34,047 nt of DNA, taken from NCBI RefSeq assembly GCF_001461695.1, contig NZ_AUTC01000170.1, positions 1 to 34,047 of the forward strand. Direction: 5' to 3'. This DNA is from Sinorhizobium fredii USDA 205 (lineage in GTDB: Bacteria; Pseudomonadota; Alphaproteobacteria; Rhizobiales; Rhizobiaceae). How positions within the stretch are numbered: position 1 is the first letter of the stretch; each line of letters opens with the position of its first letter. The position numbers and the translations under genes are program-made. This document shows positions 7,881-16,461 of this stretch, piece after piece. Below the pieces are notes generated by a model. The model was given only the letters and a program-made list of their open reading frames with translations. It was not told where the DNA came from and made no database searches.

Positions 7881-8942
7881 TCAGACGCGGTCGGCGACAA
7901 AGCGGGCGAGGACCGGGCCTATGAGCGTAATGATCAGAAGCCGGGCGGTCTGCAGCGCCATGACGAAGGGGAGGTCGACATCGCTCGAGGCGGCGATGAC
8001 GGCGATCGAATCGAGGCCGCCAGGACTGGTGGCGAGATAGGCGGTCAGCGGATCGATGCCAGCCGCCTTGATGAGCAGCACGGCGAGAGCGCCGGAAAAG
8101 GCCATGAGTACAAAGATGGAGACGAGCGTCGGCAAGAAGGCGCGGCGCGCATGCGCGATGATGCTGCGGGTGAAACTCAGGCCGATATTCCAGCCGAGCA
8201 GCGCAAAGGAAAGCGCCAGCAGCCATTGCGGCAATTCGATCGTCAACATACCGGTGACATTGAGAGCGGAACCGATGGCGAAAGGAACAAGGAAGGCGCC
8301 GGCCGGCACGCGCAGCAGCTTGCCGAGCAGGCCACCGACGATGCCGACGGCAAGGGTGGCGAGGAAGGGCAGCCCCGCGACCGGCGCAAACCAGCGGGTT
8401 GCCGTCTCGGTCTCCGTGCCGCTGACCCAGAGATGCGCAACCATCGTCGCGGCGCCGGCGACGAAGACGACCCGCAAATACTGCATGAAGGCAACGAGGC
8501 GGGCATCCGCGCCATAGGCATCGGCCATCAGCAGCATCGTCGAGGCTGCGCCGGCCGAGGAGCCCCAGATCGCTGTCGTTCCGGGCAGGATGCGCATCCG
8601 CGTGATCGTCCAGCCGCAGAGCGTGCTGACGCCGATCACCGACAGGATGACGGCGAGGAACAGCGGCCAATTGCTGGAAAAGGTCGCGAATAAATCGGGC
8701 CGCATCGAGCCGGCGATCATCATCGCCAGGACGACCTGGACGCAGAAAAAGAACTGGCGGGGCAGGCGGATCGTGCCGCCGTTCATACCGACGAGCGCAC
8801 CGGCAACCATGGGTCCCATCAGCAGCCCGGCCGGAATGCCCGCCATTTCGAGAAGGGCAGCGAGAATCACGGAAAGTACGGCCAGCAGACACCATTGCCA
8901 GATTCGTGGCAAACGACCCAACCCGGTGCTTTCGGGCGTCAT
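7881..8942 (-). CDS. AbrB-family (AbrB duplication) membrane protein
   Basis: A polytopic inner-membrane protein of 353 residues from this start, with about ten hydrophobic segments in two related halves: AALLEMAGIPAGLLMGPMVAG in the first, LLGKLLRVPAGAFLVPFAIG in the second. This internal repeat is the mark of the Gram-negative AbrB-duplication family, sometimes misnamed ammonia monooxygenase. The signature WGSSAGAASTMLLMADAYGAD is also present. It is probably a transporter; its substrate is unknown. An upstream GTG at 9008 would add 22 residues. Neither start has a convincing ribosome-binding site. Confidence 0.88.
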   Translation of the reverse strand: MTPESTGLGRLPRIWQWCLLAVLSVILAALLEMAGIPAGLLMGPMVAGALVGMNGGTIRLPRQFFFCVQVVLAMMIAGSMRPDLFATFSSNWPLFLAVILSVIGVSTLCGWTITRMRILPGTTAIWGSSAGAASTMLLMADAYGADARLVAFMQYLRVVFVAGAATMVAHLWVSGTETETATRWFAPVAGLPFLATLAVGIVGGLLGKLLRVPAGAFLVPFAIGSALNVTGMLTIELPQWLLALSFALLGWNIGLSFTRSIIAHARRAFLPTLVSIFVLMAFSGALAVLLIKAAGIDPLTAYLATSPGGLDSIAVIAASSDVDLPFVMALQTARLLIITLIGPVLARFVADRV

Positions 8943-9263
8943 CGGTGTTGCGGGCTGTTCCGGCTTCAAGGGTTTCTCCAGTGAGGACGGCCTTCGCTGC
9001 TTGTGCACACAGTATGCAGCCGCCGAGTTGTTAGCAGCATCGCGCGCGCCGATTCAAGGTGCCATGCCAAGAAACTGCCACAGCGATCTTCATCGAGAGT
9101 GGGCTTCCGGACGCAGCGCATGAGACTGATTGATGGCTCTCGAGCCGCAGAAGATTTCGCGCAAGCGCGGCCGGGCGGCATTGTGAGCGCCGAAGCAACT
9201 CCGTCGAGGGGTAGATGGAAATCCGGACTTGCGCCAAGGCACCGAATCCTGACACTTCAGGCC

Positions 9264-10391
9264 ATGCAATTCGCTCCGCAACAGGATGAGGCCCTGAAGG
9301 CCGTTTCGCGTTGGCTGAAGGAAGGCCGCTCGCCGCTTTTCCGGCTGTTCGGCTATGCCGGGACCGGCAAGACGACGCTCGCCCGGCACTTCGCAGAGCA
9401 TGTCGACGGCGAGGTGCTCTTTGCGGCCTTCACCGGCAAGGCCGCGCAGGTGCTGCGCTCGAAGGGCGCCAGCAATGCCAAGACCATCCACTCGCTGATC
9501 TACCGACCGCGTGGCGAAGAGGAGGTCGAGGACGAGGAAACCGGCAAGACCTCGATCGCGCCGATGTTCGCCATCAACCGCCAGAGCCCCGTCGCCAAGG
9601 CGGCGCTAATCATCATCGACGAATGCTCGATGGTCGACGAGGCGCTCGGCAAGGACCTGATGAGCTTCGGCACGCCAATTCTCGTGCTCGGCGACCCGGG
9701 GCAGCTGCCGCCGGTGACGGGCGGCGGTTATTTCACCAATCACGAACCGGACTATCTGCTGACCGACATCCACCGCCAGGCGCGCGACAACCCGATCATC
9801 CAGCTTGCCATGCATGTGCGCGAGGGCAAGGAGATCATGCATGGCGACTTCGGCACGGCGCAGATCATCTCCAAGGGCGAAGTGACCCAGCCCTTGGTGC
9901 TGGAGGCTGACCAGGTGCTTGTCGGCACCAACCGGACGCGTCGACGCTATAACCAGCGTCTGCGCGAGCTGAAGGGCTTTACGAGCGAGTATCCGCAATC
10001 GGGCGACAAGCTCGTCTGCCTCAGGAACGACCCGGCCAAGGGCCTGCTCAACGGTTCGCTCTGGCAGGTGATGAGCTCGTCGAAAGAGACGGTTAAGCCG
10101 GGGATCAACCTGATGATCCGTCCCGAGGACGACGACATGGATCGCGGCGCGGCGAAGATCAAGCTGCTGAAAGCGGCTTTCGAGAACGTCGAGGGCGAGA
10201 TTCCCTGGTCCACCCGCAAGCGCTACGACGAGTTCGACTATGGCTATGCGCTGACCGTACACAAGGCACAGGGCTCGCAATGGGACAATGTCGTGCTGTT
10301 CGACGAGAGCTGGGCCTTCCGCGACACGCGCGAACGCTGGCTCTATACAGCAATCACCCGCGCGGCGGAGCGCCTGACGATCGTCAGGTGA
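9264..10391 (+). CDS. RecD-like ATP-dependent DNA helicase (SF1)
   Basis: A 375-residue superfamily 1 helicase related to the RecD/TraA group, acting on DNA in the cytosol. Motif I (Walker A) GYAGTGKTT is at residues 30-38. Motif II is LIIIDECSMVDE, motif III is LVLGDPGQLPPV, and the UvrD/RecD C-terminal motif VHKAQGSQWDNVVLFDES precedes TAITRAAERL. It lacks RecBCD-interaction domains and is compact. I chose the ATG beginning MQFAPQQDEALKAV, the conserved start of rhizobial homologues; upstream codons are low-complexity and not family-like. The exporter gene follows after 10 bases and is probably cotranscribed. Confidence 0.92.
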   Translation: MQFAPQQDEALKAVSRWLKEGRSPLFRLFGYAGTGKTTLARHFAEHVDGEVLFAAFTGKAAQVLRSKGASNAKTIHSLIYRPRGEEEVEDEETGKTSIAPMFAINRQSPVAKAALIIIDECSMVDEALGKDLMSFGTPILVLGDPGQLPPVTGGGYFTNHEPDYLLTDIHRQARDNPIIQLAMHVREGKEIMHGDFGTAQIISKGEVTQPLVLEADQVLVGTNRTRRRYNQRLRELKGFTSEYPQSGDKLVCLRNDPAKGLLNGSLWQVMSSSKETVKPGINLMIRPEDDDMDRGAAKIKLLKAAFENVEGEIPWSTRKRYDEFDYGYALTVHKAQGSQWDNVVLFDESWAFRDTRERWLYTAITRAAERLTIVR

Positions 10392-10401
10392 GGAGACAAC
10401 A

Positions 10402-11034
10402 ATGCCGTCGACCGGATTGCTGATCACCTTTCTCATCACCACTGCCGTATTCGCCTATGTGCCGGGACCGGCCATGCTCTACGCAGCCGCCCAGACCATG
10501 GCGCGCGGCCGCTGGTCCGGCCTGATGGCGACGCTCGGTATTCATATCGGCGGCTATGTGCACGTCGCCGCAGCCGCGGCGGGGCTTTCGGCGCTCTTTC
10601 ATGCCGTGCCCACGCTTTATCTAACGGTCAAGTTGGTCGGTGCCGCCTACCTGATCTGGATGGGTGTTTCGCTCTTCCGCGCGAAGTCTCAGGGCGATGC
10701 GGCATTGCCGGACGTGCAGGTGAAATCGGGCCGACGTGCCCTTTTCGAGAGCATCGCAGTCGAAGTTCTCAACCCGAAGACCGCGATCTTCTTCGTCGCC
10801 TTCCTGCCGCAATTCGTCGACGCCTCGGTGTCGCTACCCGTGTGGGTTCAGTTCGTCATTCTCGGATCGATCGTCAACCTGATGTTCTCGTCGGCGGACA
10901 TCATCTGCGTCGTGCTCGCCGGTGCGCTTCTATCGAGGCTCAGGCGTTCAAGTCGCATCCAGCGGCTGGTTCAGCGCGTCGGCGGCGCGACCCTCGTCGG
11001 ATTGGGTGCTCATCTGGCCCTGCAGAAGAGCTGA
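10402..11034 (+). CDS. LysE/RhtB-family amino-acid exporter
   Basis: A 210-residue inner-membrane exporter with about six membrane helices. The N-terminal family signature is clear: VPGPAMLYAAAQTMARG followed by GLMATLGIHIGGYVH, then LVGAAYLIWMGVSLFRAKS. The second half carries LNPKTAIFFVAFLPQFVD, also conserved. The substrate is probably an amino acid or related metabolite, but it cannot be read from the sequence. AGGAG lies 8 bases before the ATG. It follows the helicase gene by 10 bases. Confidence 0.93.
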   Translation: MPSTGLLITFLITTAVFAYVPGPAMLYAAAQTMARGRWSGLMATLGIHIGGYVHVAAAAAGLSALFHAVPTLYLTVKLVGAAYLIWMGVSLFRAKSQGDAALPDVQVKSGRRALFESIAVEVLNPKTAIFFVAFLPQFVDASVSLPVWVQFVILGSIVNLMFSSADIICVVLAGALLSRLRRSSRIQRLVQRVGGATLVGLGAHLALQKS

Positions 11035-11067
11035 TCAGCGTTTCCACTCGATTGTCATTGGGCCGGG

Positions 11068-11355
11068 CTATACGCGTTCGCTTGAACGCGGTGCCCTTGC
11101 CATCATGAACAGAAAGAACGGTCCGCCGACCAGGGCAGTCAGCAGGCCGGCCGGCACCTGCCACGGGAAGATGATTGTGCGGCCTGCCCAGTCGGCAATC
11201 GTCAGCATCAGCGCGCCGTAGATCGCCGCAGCGAAGATCTGCAGCACAGGCCTGCGGAAGCCGGTAAGGGCGGCGAGGTGCGGCGCCATCAAGCCGACGA
11301 AGCTCAGCGGGCCGATGACCAGGACTGCGACGGCCGTGGGAACCGCGACCGCCGG
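11068..11355 (-). pseudogene. C-terminal remnant of an FhuB-type siderophore permease
   Basis: This frame reads VLVIGPLSFVGLMAPHLAALTGF, then LTIADWAGRTIIFPWQVPAGLLTALVGGPFFLFMM, ending at a stop at 11068. It is the conserved last quarter of FecCD/FhuB iron-siderophore ABC permeases. The remaining three-quarters of the gene are missing; the frame is joined upstream to a different sequence. It is the last piece of a four-part siderophore locus remnant read on the minus strand. Confidence 0.75.
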
Positions 11356-11418
11356 ACGGCTGCCCGTACCGACACCGATTGCTGCCAGGCCGGCGAGCAT
11401 CGCTCGTCTCGACAGCAT
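11356..11418 (-). pseudogene. Likely N-terminal leader of an FhuD-type binding protein (remnant)
   Basis: From an ATG at 11418 the frame begins MLSRRAMLAGLAAIGVGTG. This has the SRR-x-x-L pattern of a Tat export signal, as used by some periplasmic siderophore-binding proteins. The ATG shares one base with the fhuA-like stop (TGATG), as in an intact operon. After about 20 residues the frame passes directly into the permease fragment, so the body of the binding protein has been deleted. The FhuD assignment rests on position and the leader only. Confidence 0.45.
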
Positions 11419-11657
11419 CACCAACGATATCTTACCGCGCCAACGATTTTCCGGCCTTCGCCATAGAAGCAGCCAGCGGAAGCGGAGAAGCACGAGGCGA
11501 CGTAGCGCTTGTCGAACAGATTGCTGACATTGAGCTGAAGCTCATAGTTCTCCCATTGGTAATCGGCGGCGAGATCGACCAGCGTGACCGAGGGCACCTT
11601 GAAGGAGTTCGCGTCGTCGCCGTAGCTGGAGCCGATGTAACGAACGCCGGCAGGCGA
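11418..11657 (-). pseudogene. C-terminal remnant of a TonB-dependent siderophore receptor (FhuA-like)
   Basis: Read on the minus strand, this frame gives AGVRYIGSSYGDDANSFKVP, then VTLVDLAADYQWENYELQLN and VSNLFDKRYVASC, ending GRKIVGAVRYRW followed by a stop at 11418-11420. This is the characteristic last three or four strands and aromatic C-terminus of a TonB-dependent siderophore receptor, here of the FhuA/FoxA kind. The receptor's N-terminal 600 or so residues are absent. The frame begins directly where the ATPase fragment stops. Confidence 0.8.
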
Positions 11658-11866
11658 GCTATGAGTTTCAGGAGCGTCGATTTGCCGGAGCCATTGTGGC
11701 CGATCAAACCTGTCGTTCGTCCCTGTTTGAACGCCAAGGTCAGCGGGTGAAGCAAGGTGTTGTCTTCGACGACGAAGCCCACCGAATGAAGTGTGAATAT
11801 CGCGCGATTTGGCCGGATCAGCCCTCGGGAAGGCCTGTCATCGACATTAGGCGCGATGTGGTTCAT
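11655..11866 (-). pseudogene. N-terminal remnant of an FhuC-type ABC transporter ATPase
   Basis: The ATG at 11866 opens a normal-looking siderophore ABC ATPase: IFTLHSVGFVVEDNTLLHPL and then the Walker A segment TGLIGHNGSGKSTLLKLIA. After about 70 residues the similarity stops and the DNA continues as the receptor fragment. The signature motif and Walker B are therefore missing. An iron-operator-like site lies 24 bases upstream of the start, as expected for the former promoter. Confidence 0.78.
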
Positions 11867-11889
11867 CGCTCGGCTTTCGCTTAAAAATA

Positions 11890-11904
11890 TGAGTATGAAA
11901 ATCA
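11890..11904. promoter_or_regulatory. RirA-like iron-responsive operator (IRO) candidate
   Basis: TGA at 11890-11892 and TCA at 11902-11904 are separated by exactly nine bases, rich in A/T. This is the core of the IRO motif bound by the rhizobial iron regulator RirA. It sits 24 bases before the start codon of the fhuC-like remnant. The rest of the 11867-12163 gap shows nothing else I can name. Confidence 0.45.
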
Positions 11905-12163
11905 CGTTTTGACGAAATTTCCCGCGGGGTCAATACCCGCCGGATATCCGCCTGGATCGGTGAGGTCGTTGCAACTCTGCGCCGATTGACATAGACCGGT
12001 CCGACGAGCAGCCTTGGCTTCGCCAAGCGAAGGGGAGCGAGTAGACTTACCAGCGCGCCTCCTCAAATCAGATATTTCAGGAATTACAAGAAGCAGATAT
12101 TTGTCTTGAACATGCGCGTCTAAGTCTCAGGGGAGCGCGCTGCCGAATGCGGGGTGGTGGTGC

Positions 12164-15100
12164 ATGCTGCGCGAAAGCCGAACCAATACACCACGAAGAG
12201 CTGTCAGTCGCACGGCCCGTGCCGGTGGTCCCGCCGCACATGGCAGCGAGCGCCGCATCGTTACGGCACTCTGCTACGACCTCGTCGGGTCGACCGATCT
12301 CCTGCATGTCATGGACATCGAGGATTATCAGGACCTGATGTCAGCCTTTCAGGAGTCGAGCAGGCAGTCGATTGCGTCGCACTCCGGAGTAATGCAGCAC
12401 GAGGCGGGCGACGGTGGCGTGGCCCTGTTTCCGATCGATCTCGACGCCAAGGATGCGGCTTCGCTGGCGATCCGTGCCGGCCTGGCAATCGTTGACGGGT
12501 GCAAGCGCGTCGGCCAAGAGCGCGGACGAGACGACCTCCGCGTCCGCGTCGGAATCGCCACTTCCGCGGCCCTCATCCGCGATATGGAACGGGAGAGTTG
12601 GCTTCAGGAGCCCGTCACCGGTGCGGCACTCGCCATGGCGGCCCGCCTTCAAGTCATCGCCGAGCCAAACAGCGTCCTGGTTTCGGAGGAGACGCGAAAC
12701 CTGGCCGGACGATCGCATGCCTTCGTGTTCCAGGGCAGCAAGACACTCAAGGGCTTCTCGGCACCCGAGAAAGTGTGGCGGGCGCTTGGGCACAAGATGG
12801 AGGTTGACCGCTTCTATGCTTACGGCCGGCTCGGCGGTCCCTTCATCAACCGCGAGAGCGAGTTGAATACGATCGCTCGTACCTGGGATGGCGTGCTTGC
12901 CGGGCGGGGCGCAAGTCTCATCATCGAGGGGGATGCCGGCATCGGCAAGTCCCGCCTTCTGCGGGAGATCCGCAGGAGGACGCGGGATCGGCGTTCGAAG
13001 CTGTTTTTCTTCCAGTGCCTCCCCGGCGGATTGCGCTCGACGCTGCATCCTCTGCTGCACAGCTTTCCCGGGTCGACGACGGGACACGGCCAGATGGGGG
13101 TCACGGCTTCCGACGTGGCGACATTGTTCGGGCGCAACGGCATCGAGGACAAGGAGGCGATCGATGTCTTCGCCTATCTGCTCGGAGCGGAAGGGCGAAA
13201 CCAGAGTCTCGCGAATGACAATCCCAAGGTGATCCGCGAAAAGGCGCATCGGGCGCTCTTGCGGACGCTGGAAGCCGTCTGCCGCAGCGGCCCCGTGGTT
13301 GTCGCCGTCGAAGACATCCATTGGATAGATCCGACCTCGCGGGATCTGCTCTGCGAGGCGGCACGGCTCATTGACCAGTTCCCGATCTTTCTCGTCTTGA
13401 CGTCGCGCCGCGGCTCACCCGCCGAATGGCTGGACGCGGCGAACCCGCTGCGGCTGTCGCTGCGTCCTCTGGACAGCGACGAAACGCGGCGGGCGATCCG
13501 GGCGAAATGGCCGGAGCATCGGCTGGCGAGGCTGCCGGAACTCTTCGAAGTGGCGGAACGGATATCCGGCGGCGTTCCTCTTTTCATCGAGGAAATCTGC
13601 CAGTGGGCCTCACAAGATGCCGAAGCGGATGAGGCGAGCCTGTCGGAGAACATGAAGCCAGTCCATCTATCGGCGTTCGAATCCATACTGGATGCCCGGC
13701 TGCAGCATCTGGGCCCGGCCAGAGAAGTGGCGCGAGCGGCAGCCGCGGCCGGTACGCAGGTGACCTTGCCGCTGCTGCGCGTGCTTCTGCCCGACTTCAG
13801 CAAGAAGGCAATCGCGAGTGCAGCTGATACGCTGTGCGAGACCGGGTTCCTGACGCGGGTTCGGGCGCCGGGCCGCATTGCCTACGGCTTTCGCCACGTG
13901 CTGATCCAGGAGACGATCTACAACGCCCTGTTGCGCAAACAGCGGCAGGTGCTGCACCGGCGGCTGTTTGGCGCCGTCGGCCAGAACCGCGGCATGGCTG
14001 CCTGGATCGACACCGGCGCACTGGCAGAACACGCGGAGCGGGCTGGGCTCCTCGAGAATGCGGTTGAGCTGCTTATCGCCGCCGGGAAGGAGAGTTCGAG
14101 CCGCTCCGCGATGATCGAGGCGCGCCAGTATCTGGAACATGCGCTGCGACTTTGCAGCCAATTGGGCGAGGGGCGCCCCGTAGAGACCTTGCAACTGGCC
14201 GCGCTGACGGCGCTCGGGCCGATTCTGACCGGACTGGTGGGGCTGAATTCGCCTCCCGCGCGCAAGCTCTACGAAGACGGGGTCGAAATCGCCCGACGAC
14301 AGCCGATGGACGAGCAGTCGAAGTGGTTCCCGATCTATTGGGGCTGGTGGTTCACGGGATCGAATTTCCGCGTCATGCACGACCGGGCCCTGGAGGTCCA
14401 GGCCATGTTGGCGAGGGCCGACGATCCGGAAATCCAACTGCAAGTCAACCATTGTATCTGGGCCATCGATTTCAATCTCGGCCGGCATCGGGAGACCCAG
14501 GAGGCGATCAAGGCTGGCTTGGCGCTCTATGACGAGCAAACGGCAAAGAGAAGCCGGACGGAGTTCGGTGGACACGATGCGAAGGTGTGCGCGCTCGGCC
14601 AGTTCGCCCTTTCCCTGTGGCTGACCGGGCAAACGAAGGCCTCGGACGCGGCGCTGTCCAAGATGATCGCTTTTGTCGACCGCATAGCGCATGCGCCGAG
14701 CAAGGCGCATTCGCTCGACACCGAAGCCGTATCGGCGTTTTATCGCGACGACTTCGAGCGCCTCACCGAAGTTACCGAACGGATGGCGCGTTTCGCGACG
14801 AAGCACGAGATGCAGTCCTTGTCCGGCCTGTCGCTTCTCTTCGGGGGCTGGGCCGAGGCTCATCGCGGCAACCTCGCGAACGGCCACCAAACATTTCAGG
14901 ACGGCCTGTCGCTTTTGAAGCAACTCGGCGCGGTGATAGACCTGCCGATCTACCTCTACATGCACGCCATGATGCTTGGCCGATCGAACGAATATGCTGC
15001 GGCTATCGAGGTCGCGGACGAAGCGATCGACAGAGCCGAGGCAACCCATCACTCCTATTGGCTCGCGGAACTCCATCGCTGCCGTGCTGTTCTTCTTGCG

Positions 15101-15238
15101 CAGGCTGCGGAGGAGACAGATCGTGTCGTTGCGGATCTGCGTGCGGCGATTGAAATCGCGGAACGCCAAGGGGCAAAGGCCCTGCTGCAGCGCGCGAGCC
15201 GGTCAGTCCGGGAGCTCGATCTTGTCGGCAAGCTTTGA
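12164..15238 (+). CDS. Class III cyclase-like / AAA ATPase / TPR regulatory protein
   Basis: A 1024-residue multidomain protein. Residues about 30-205 are a class III nucleotidyl cyclase domain (VTALCYDLVGST with metal ligand Asp39; EAGDGGVALF; VRVGIATSAAL; EPNSVLVSEETR). Residues about 225-480 are a STAND/AAA ATPase module with Walker A GDAGIGKS at 256-263 and Walker B VVVAVEDIHWID near 377. The remaining 500 residues are helical TPR-like repeats. In the cyclase domain, the stretch where family members read NLAAR is AMAAR, so the Asn that stabilises the transition state is Ala and activity is doubtful. Such proteins are usually sensors or regulators. Its end overlaps the YcaO gene by 17 bases, tying it to that operon. 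The start codon at 12164 has a weak GGGGTGG site. Confidence 0.88.
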   Translation: MLRESRTNTPRRAVSRTARAGGPAAHGSERRIVTALCYDLVGSTDLLHVMDIEDYQDLMSAFQESSRQSIASHSGVMQHEAGDGGVALFPIDLDAKDAASLAIRAGLAIVDGCKRVGQERGRDDLRVRVGIATSAALIRDMERESWLQEPVTGAALAMAARLQVIAEPNSVLVSEETRNLAGRSHAFVFQGSKTLKGFSAPEKVWRALGHKMEVDRFYAYGRLGGPFINRESELNTIARTWDGVLAGRGASLIIEGDAGIGKSRLLREIRRRTRDRRSKLFFFQCLPGGLRSTLHPLLHSFPGSTTGHGQMGVTASDVATLFGRNGIEDKEAIDVFAYLLGAEGRNQSLANDNPKVIREKAHRALLRTLEAVCRSGPVVVAVEDIHWIDPTSRDLLCEAARLIDQFPIFLVLTSRRGSPAEWLDAANPLRLSLRPLDSDETRRAIRAKWPEHRLARLPELFEVAERISGGVPLFIEEICQWASQDAEADEASLSENMKPVHLSAFESILDARLQHLGPAREVARAAAAAGTQVTLPLLRVLLPDFSKKAIASAADTLCETGFLTRVRAPGRIAYGFRHVLIQETIYNALLRKQRQVLHRRLFGAVGQNRGMAAWIDTGALAEHAERAGLLENAVELLIAAGKESSSRSAMIEARQYLEHALRLCSQLGEGRPVETLQLAALTALGPILTGLVGLNSPPARKLYEDGVEIARRQPMDEQSKWFPIYWGWWFTGSNFRVMHDRALEVQAMLARADDPEIQLQVNHCIWAIDFNLGRHRETQEAIKAGLALYDEQTAKRSRTEFGGHDAKVCALGQFALSLWLTGQTKASDAALSKMIAFVDRIAHAPSKAHSLDTEAVSAFYRDDFERLTEVTERMARFATKHEMQSLSGLSLLFGGWAEAHRGNLANGHQTFQDGLSLLKQLGAVIDLPIYLYMHAMMLGRSNEYAAAIEVADEAIDRAEATHHSYWLAELHRCRAVLLAQAAEETDRVVADLRAAIEIAERQGAKALLQRASRSVRELDLVGKL

Positions 15239-16457
15239 GCCCCAAGCCCAGCCGAGCCGCATCCCGGAGACCATCGAGGGGCTCTCGGCCTTTCATCACG
15301 AGATTATTTCTGGCCTTTCTCGACCCTGGTCGCAGGGTCGAGAACCGGAGGAGGCCGAAGACCGCTTGCGTAAGATGATGCCGCTCTGCCGCCGCGCCCG
15401 GATAACCCGGCTCGCAGACCTCACCGGTCTCGATCGCGTCGGCCTGCCGGTGGTACAGGCCATTCGGCCCGCCGCACTTTCCGAAGTGACGTCGTTGGGA
15501 CGGGGCGCGGTCCTCGCGGAAGCAGCCGTGGGGGCGATCATGGAGTCGCTCGAGCGCTATTTCGCCGAATCCATCCCGACGCAGCGAACCTTGCTCGCCA
15601 CGGCCGACGGGTTGGATATTGCCGACGGCCTGTTCGATCGCCTGCTGGTGCCGGATTGTCGGGAGAACTGGCGGCGACGAGAAATACCCTGGATCATTGG
15701 CGTAGACATCGCGACGGGCCTTCCACAGCCGGTTCCGCTCGAACTTGTGCATAGCTGCTACACGGAGCCGCCACCTGCTGGCGACGGCCTGTTCGTCCGC
15801 ACGACCACGGGCCTCGCCTGCCACATGGATGCCTGCAGCGCCTTTCTGCATGGCTTGTTCGAGTGCATCGAGCGCGATGCAATCGCCCGAGCCTTTGCGA
15901 CACACGGCTTCTTCGACCGCATGCGCATGGCTTCGACGGGCCTCGGCGCGCGGGTGGACCACATCCGATCGGCCGCCGCGGCCGGTGGGATTTCCTTCGC
16001 CCTGTGGCATGCCCCTTCGCCGGCCGGGGTTCCGGCAGTCTGGTGCCAGACGATCGAGACCGGTCCCGGCGAGCCGATTCTCGCCCTGCCGACCGAAGGC
16101 TATGCCGCCGGGCCAAGCGTCGAAGCAGCCGCCGCAAGCGCCATGCTCGAAGCGCTTTCGGCTCGGGCAGGGGCGATCTCGGGTGCTCGCGACGATCAGA
16201 CGAGAGGCCACTACAGGAGAAGCATGGACGCCGCCGTCGCCAAGGCACGCCAGCTTATCCTGGAGGCGGGGCCCGGAAGGCCGGCAGATGCAGCACTATC
16301 GCTCCCTATCGCCGACCCGGTGTCACTGCTGCAGGGTGTGATGTCCGCCGGATTGGGGCCGGTCCTTGCCGTGCCGGTCGGCTCGGACACGGACACCGGC
16401 GTGCAATGCGTCAGGACGGTCCTTGCCGGGGCTCATCCCTTCTTTGTTCTGAGGTGA
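15222..16457 (+). CDS. YcaO-domain protein, TfuA-associated type
   Basis: A 411-residue YcaO enzyme. This family uses ATP to activate backbone amides, forming azolines or thioamides. All three ATP/Mg segments are intact: SLGRG (91-95) with MESLERY (Glu108, Glu111); FECIERD (Glu214, Glu217, Arg218, Asp219); and MLEALSARAGAISGARDD (Glu310, Arg315, Arg323, Asp324). The C-terminus (HPFFVLR) lacks the PxPxP tail of azoline-forming members, as in TfuA-associated ones. I chose a TTG start at 15222: GGGAG lies 8 bases upstream and the length then fits the family. It overlaps the regulator gene by 17 bases, and the TfuA gene begins 4 bases after its stop. The substrate is unknown; the neighbouring Cys-rich protein is a candidate. 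Confidence 0.92.
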   Translation: MSASFEPQAQPSRIPETIEGLSAFHHEIISGLSRPWSQGREPEEAEDRLRKMMPLCRRARITRLADLTGLDRVGLPVVQAIRPAALSEVTSLGRGAVLAEAAVGAIMESLERYFAESIPTQRTLLATADGLDIADGLFDRLLVPDCRENWRRREIPWIIGVDIATGLPQPVPLELVHSCYTEPPPAGDGLFVRTTTGLACHMDACSAFLHGLFECIERDAIARAFATHGFFDRMRMASTGLGARVDHIRSAAAAGGISFALWHAPSPAGVPAVWCQTIETGPGEPILALPTEGYAAGPSVEAAAASAMLEALSARAGAISGARDDQTRGHYRRSMDAAVAKARQLILEAGPGRPADAALSLPIADPVSLLQGVMSAGLGPVLAVPVGSDTDTGVQCVRTVLAGAHPFFVLR

Positions 16458-16461
16458 CCAG

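Noticed and set aside
13667..15169. A 500-codon open frame on the minus strand opposite the cyclase-like/AAA/TPR gene.
   Set aside because: Arg/Gln-rich with no domain signature; an antisense shadow typical of GC-rich coding DNA.
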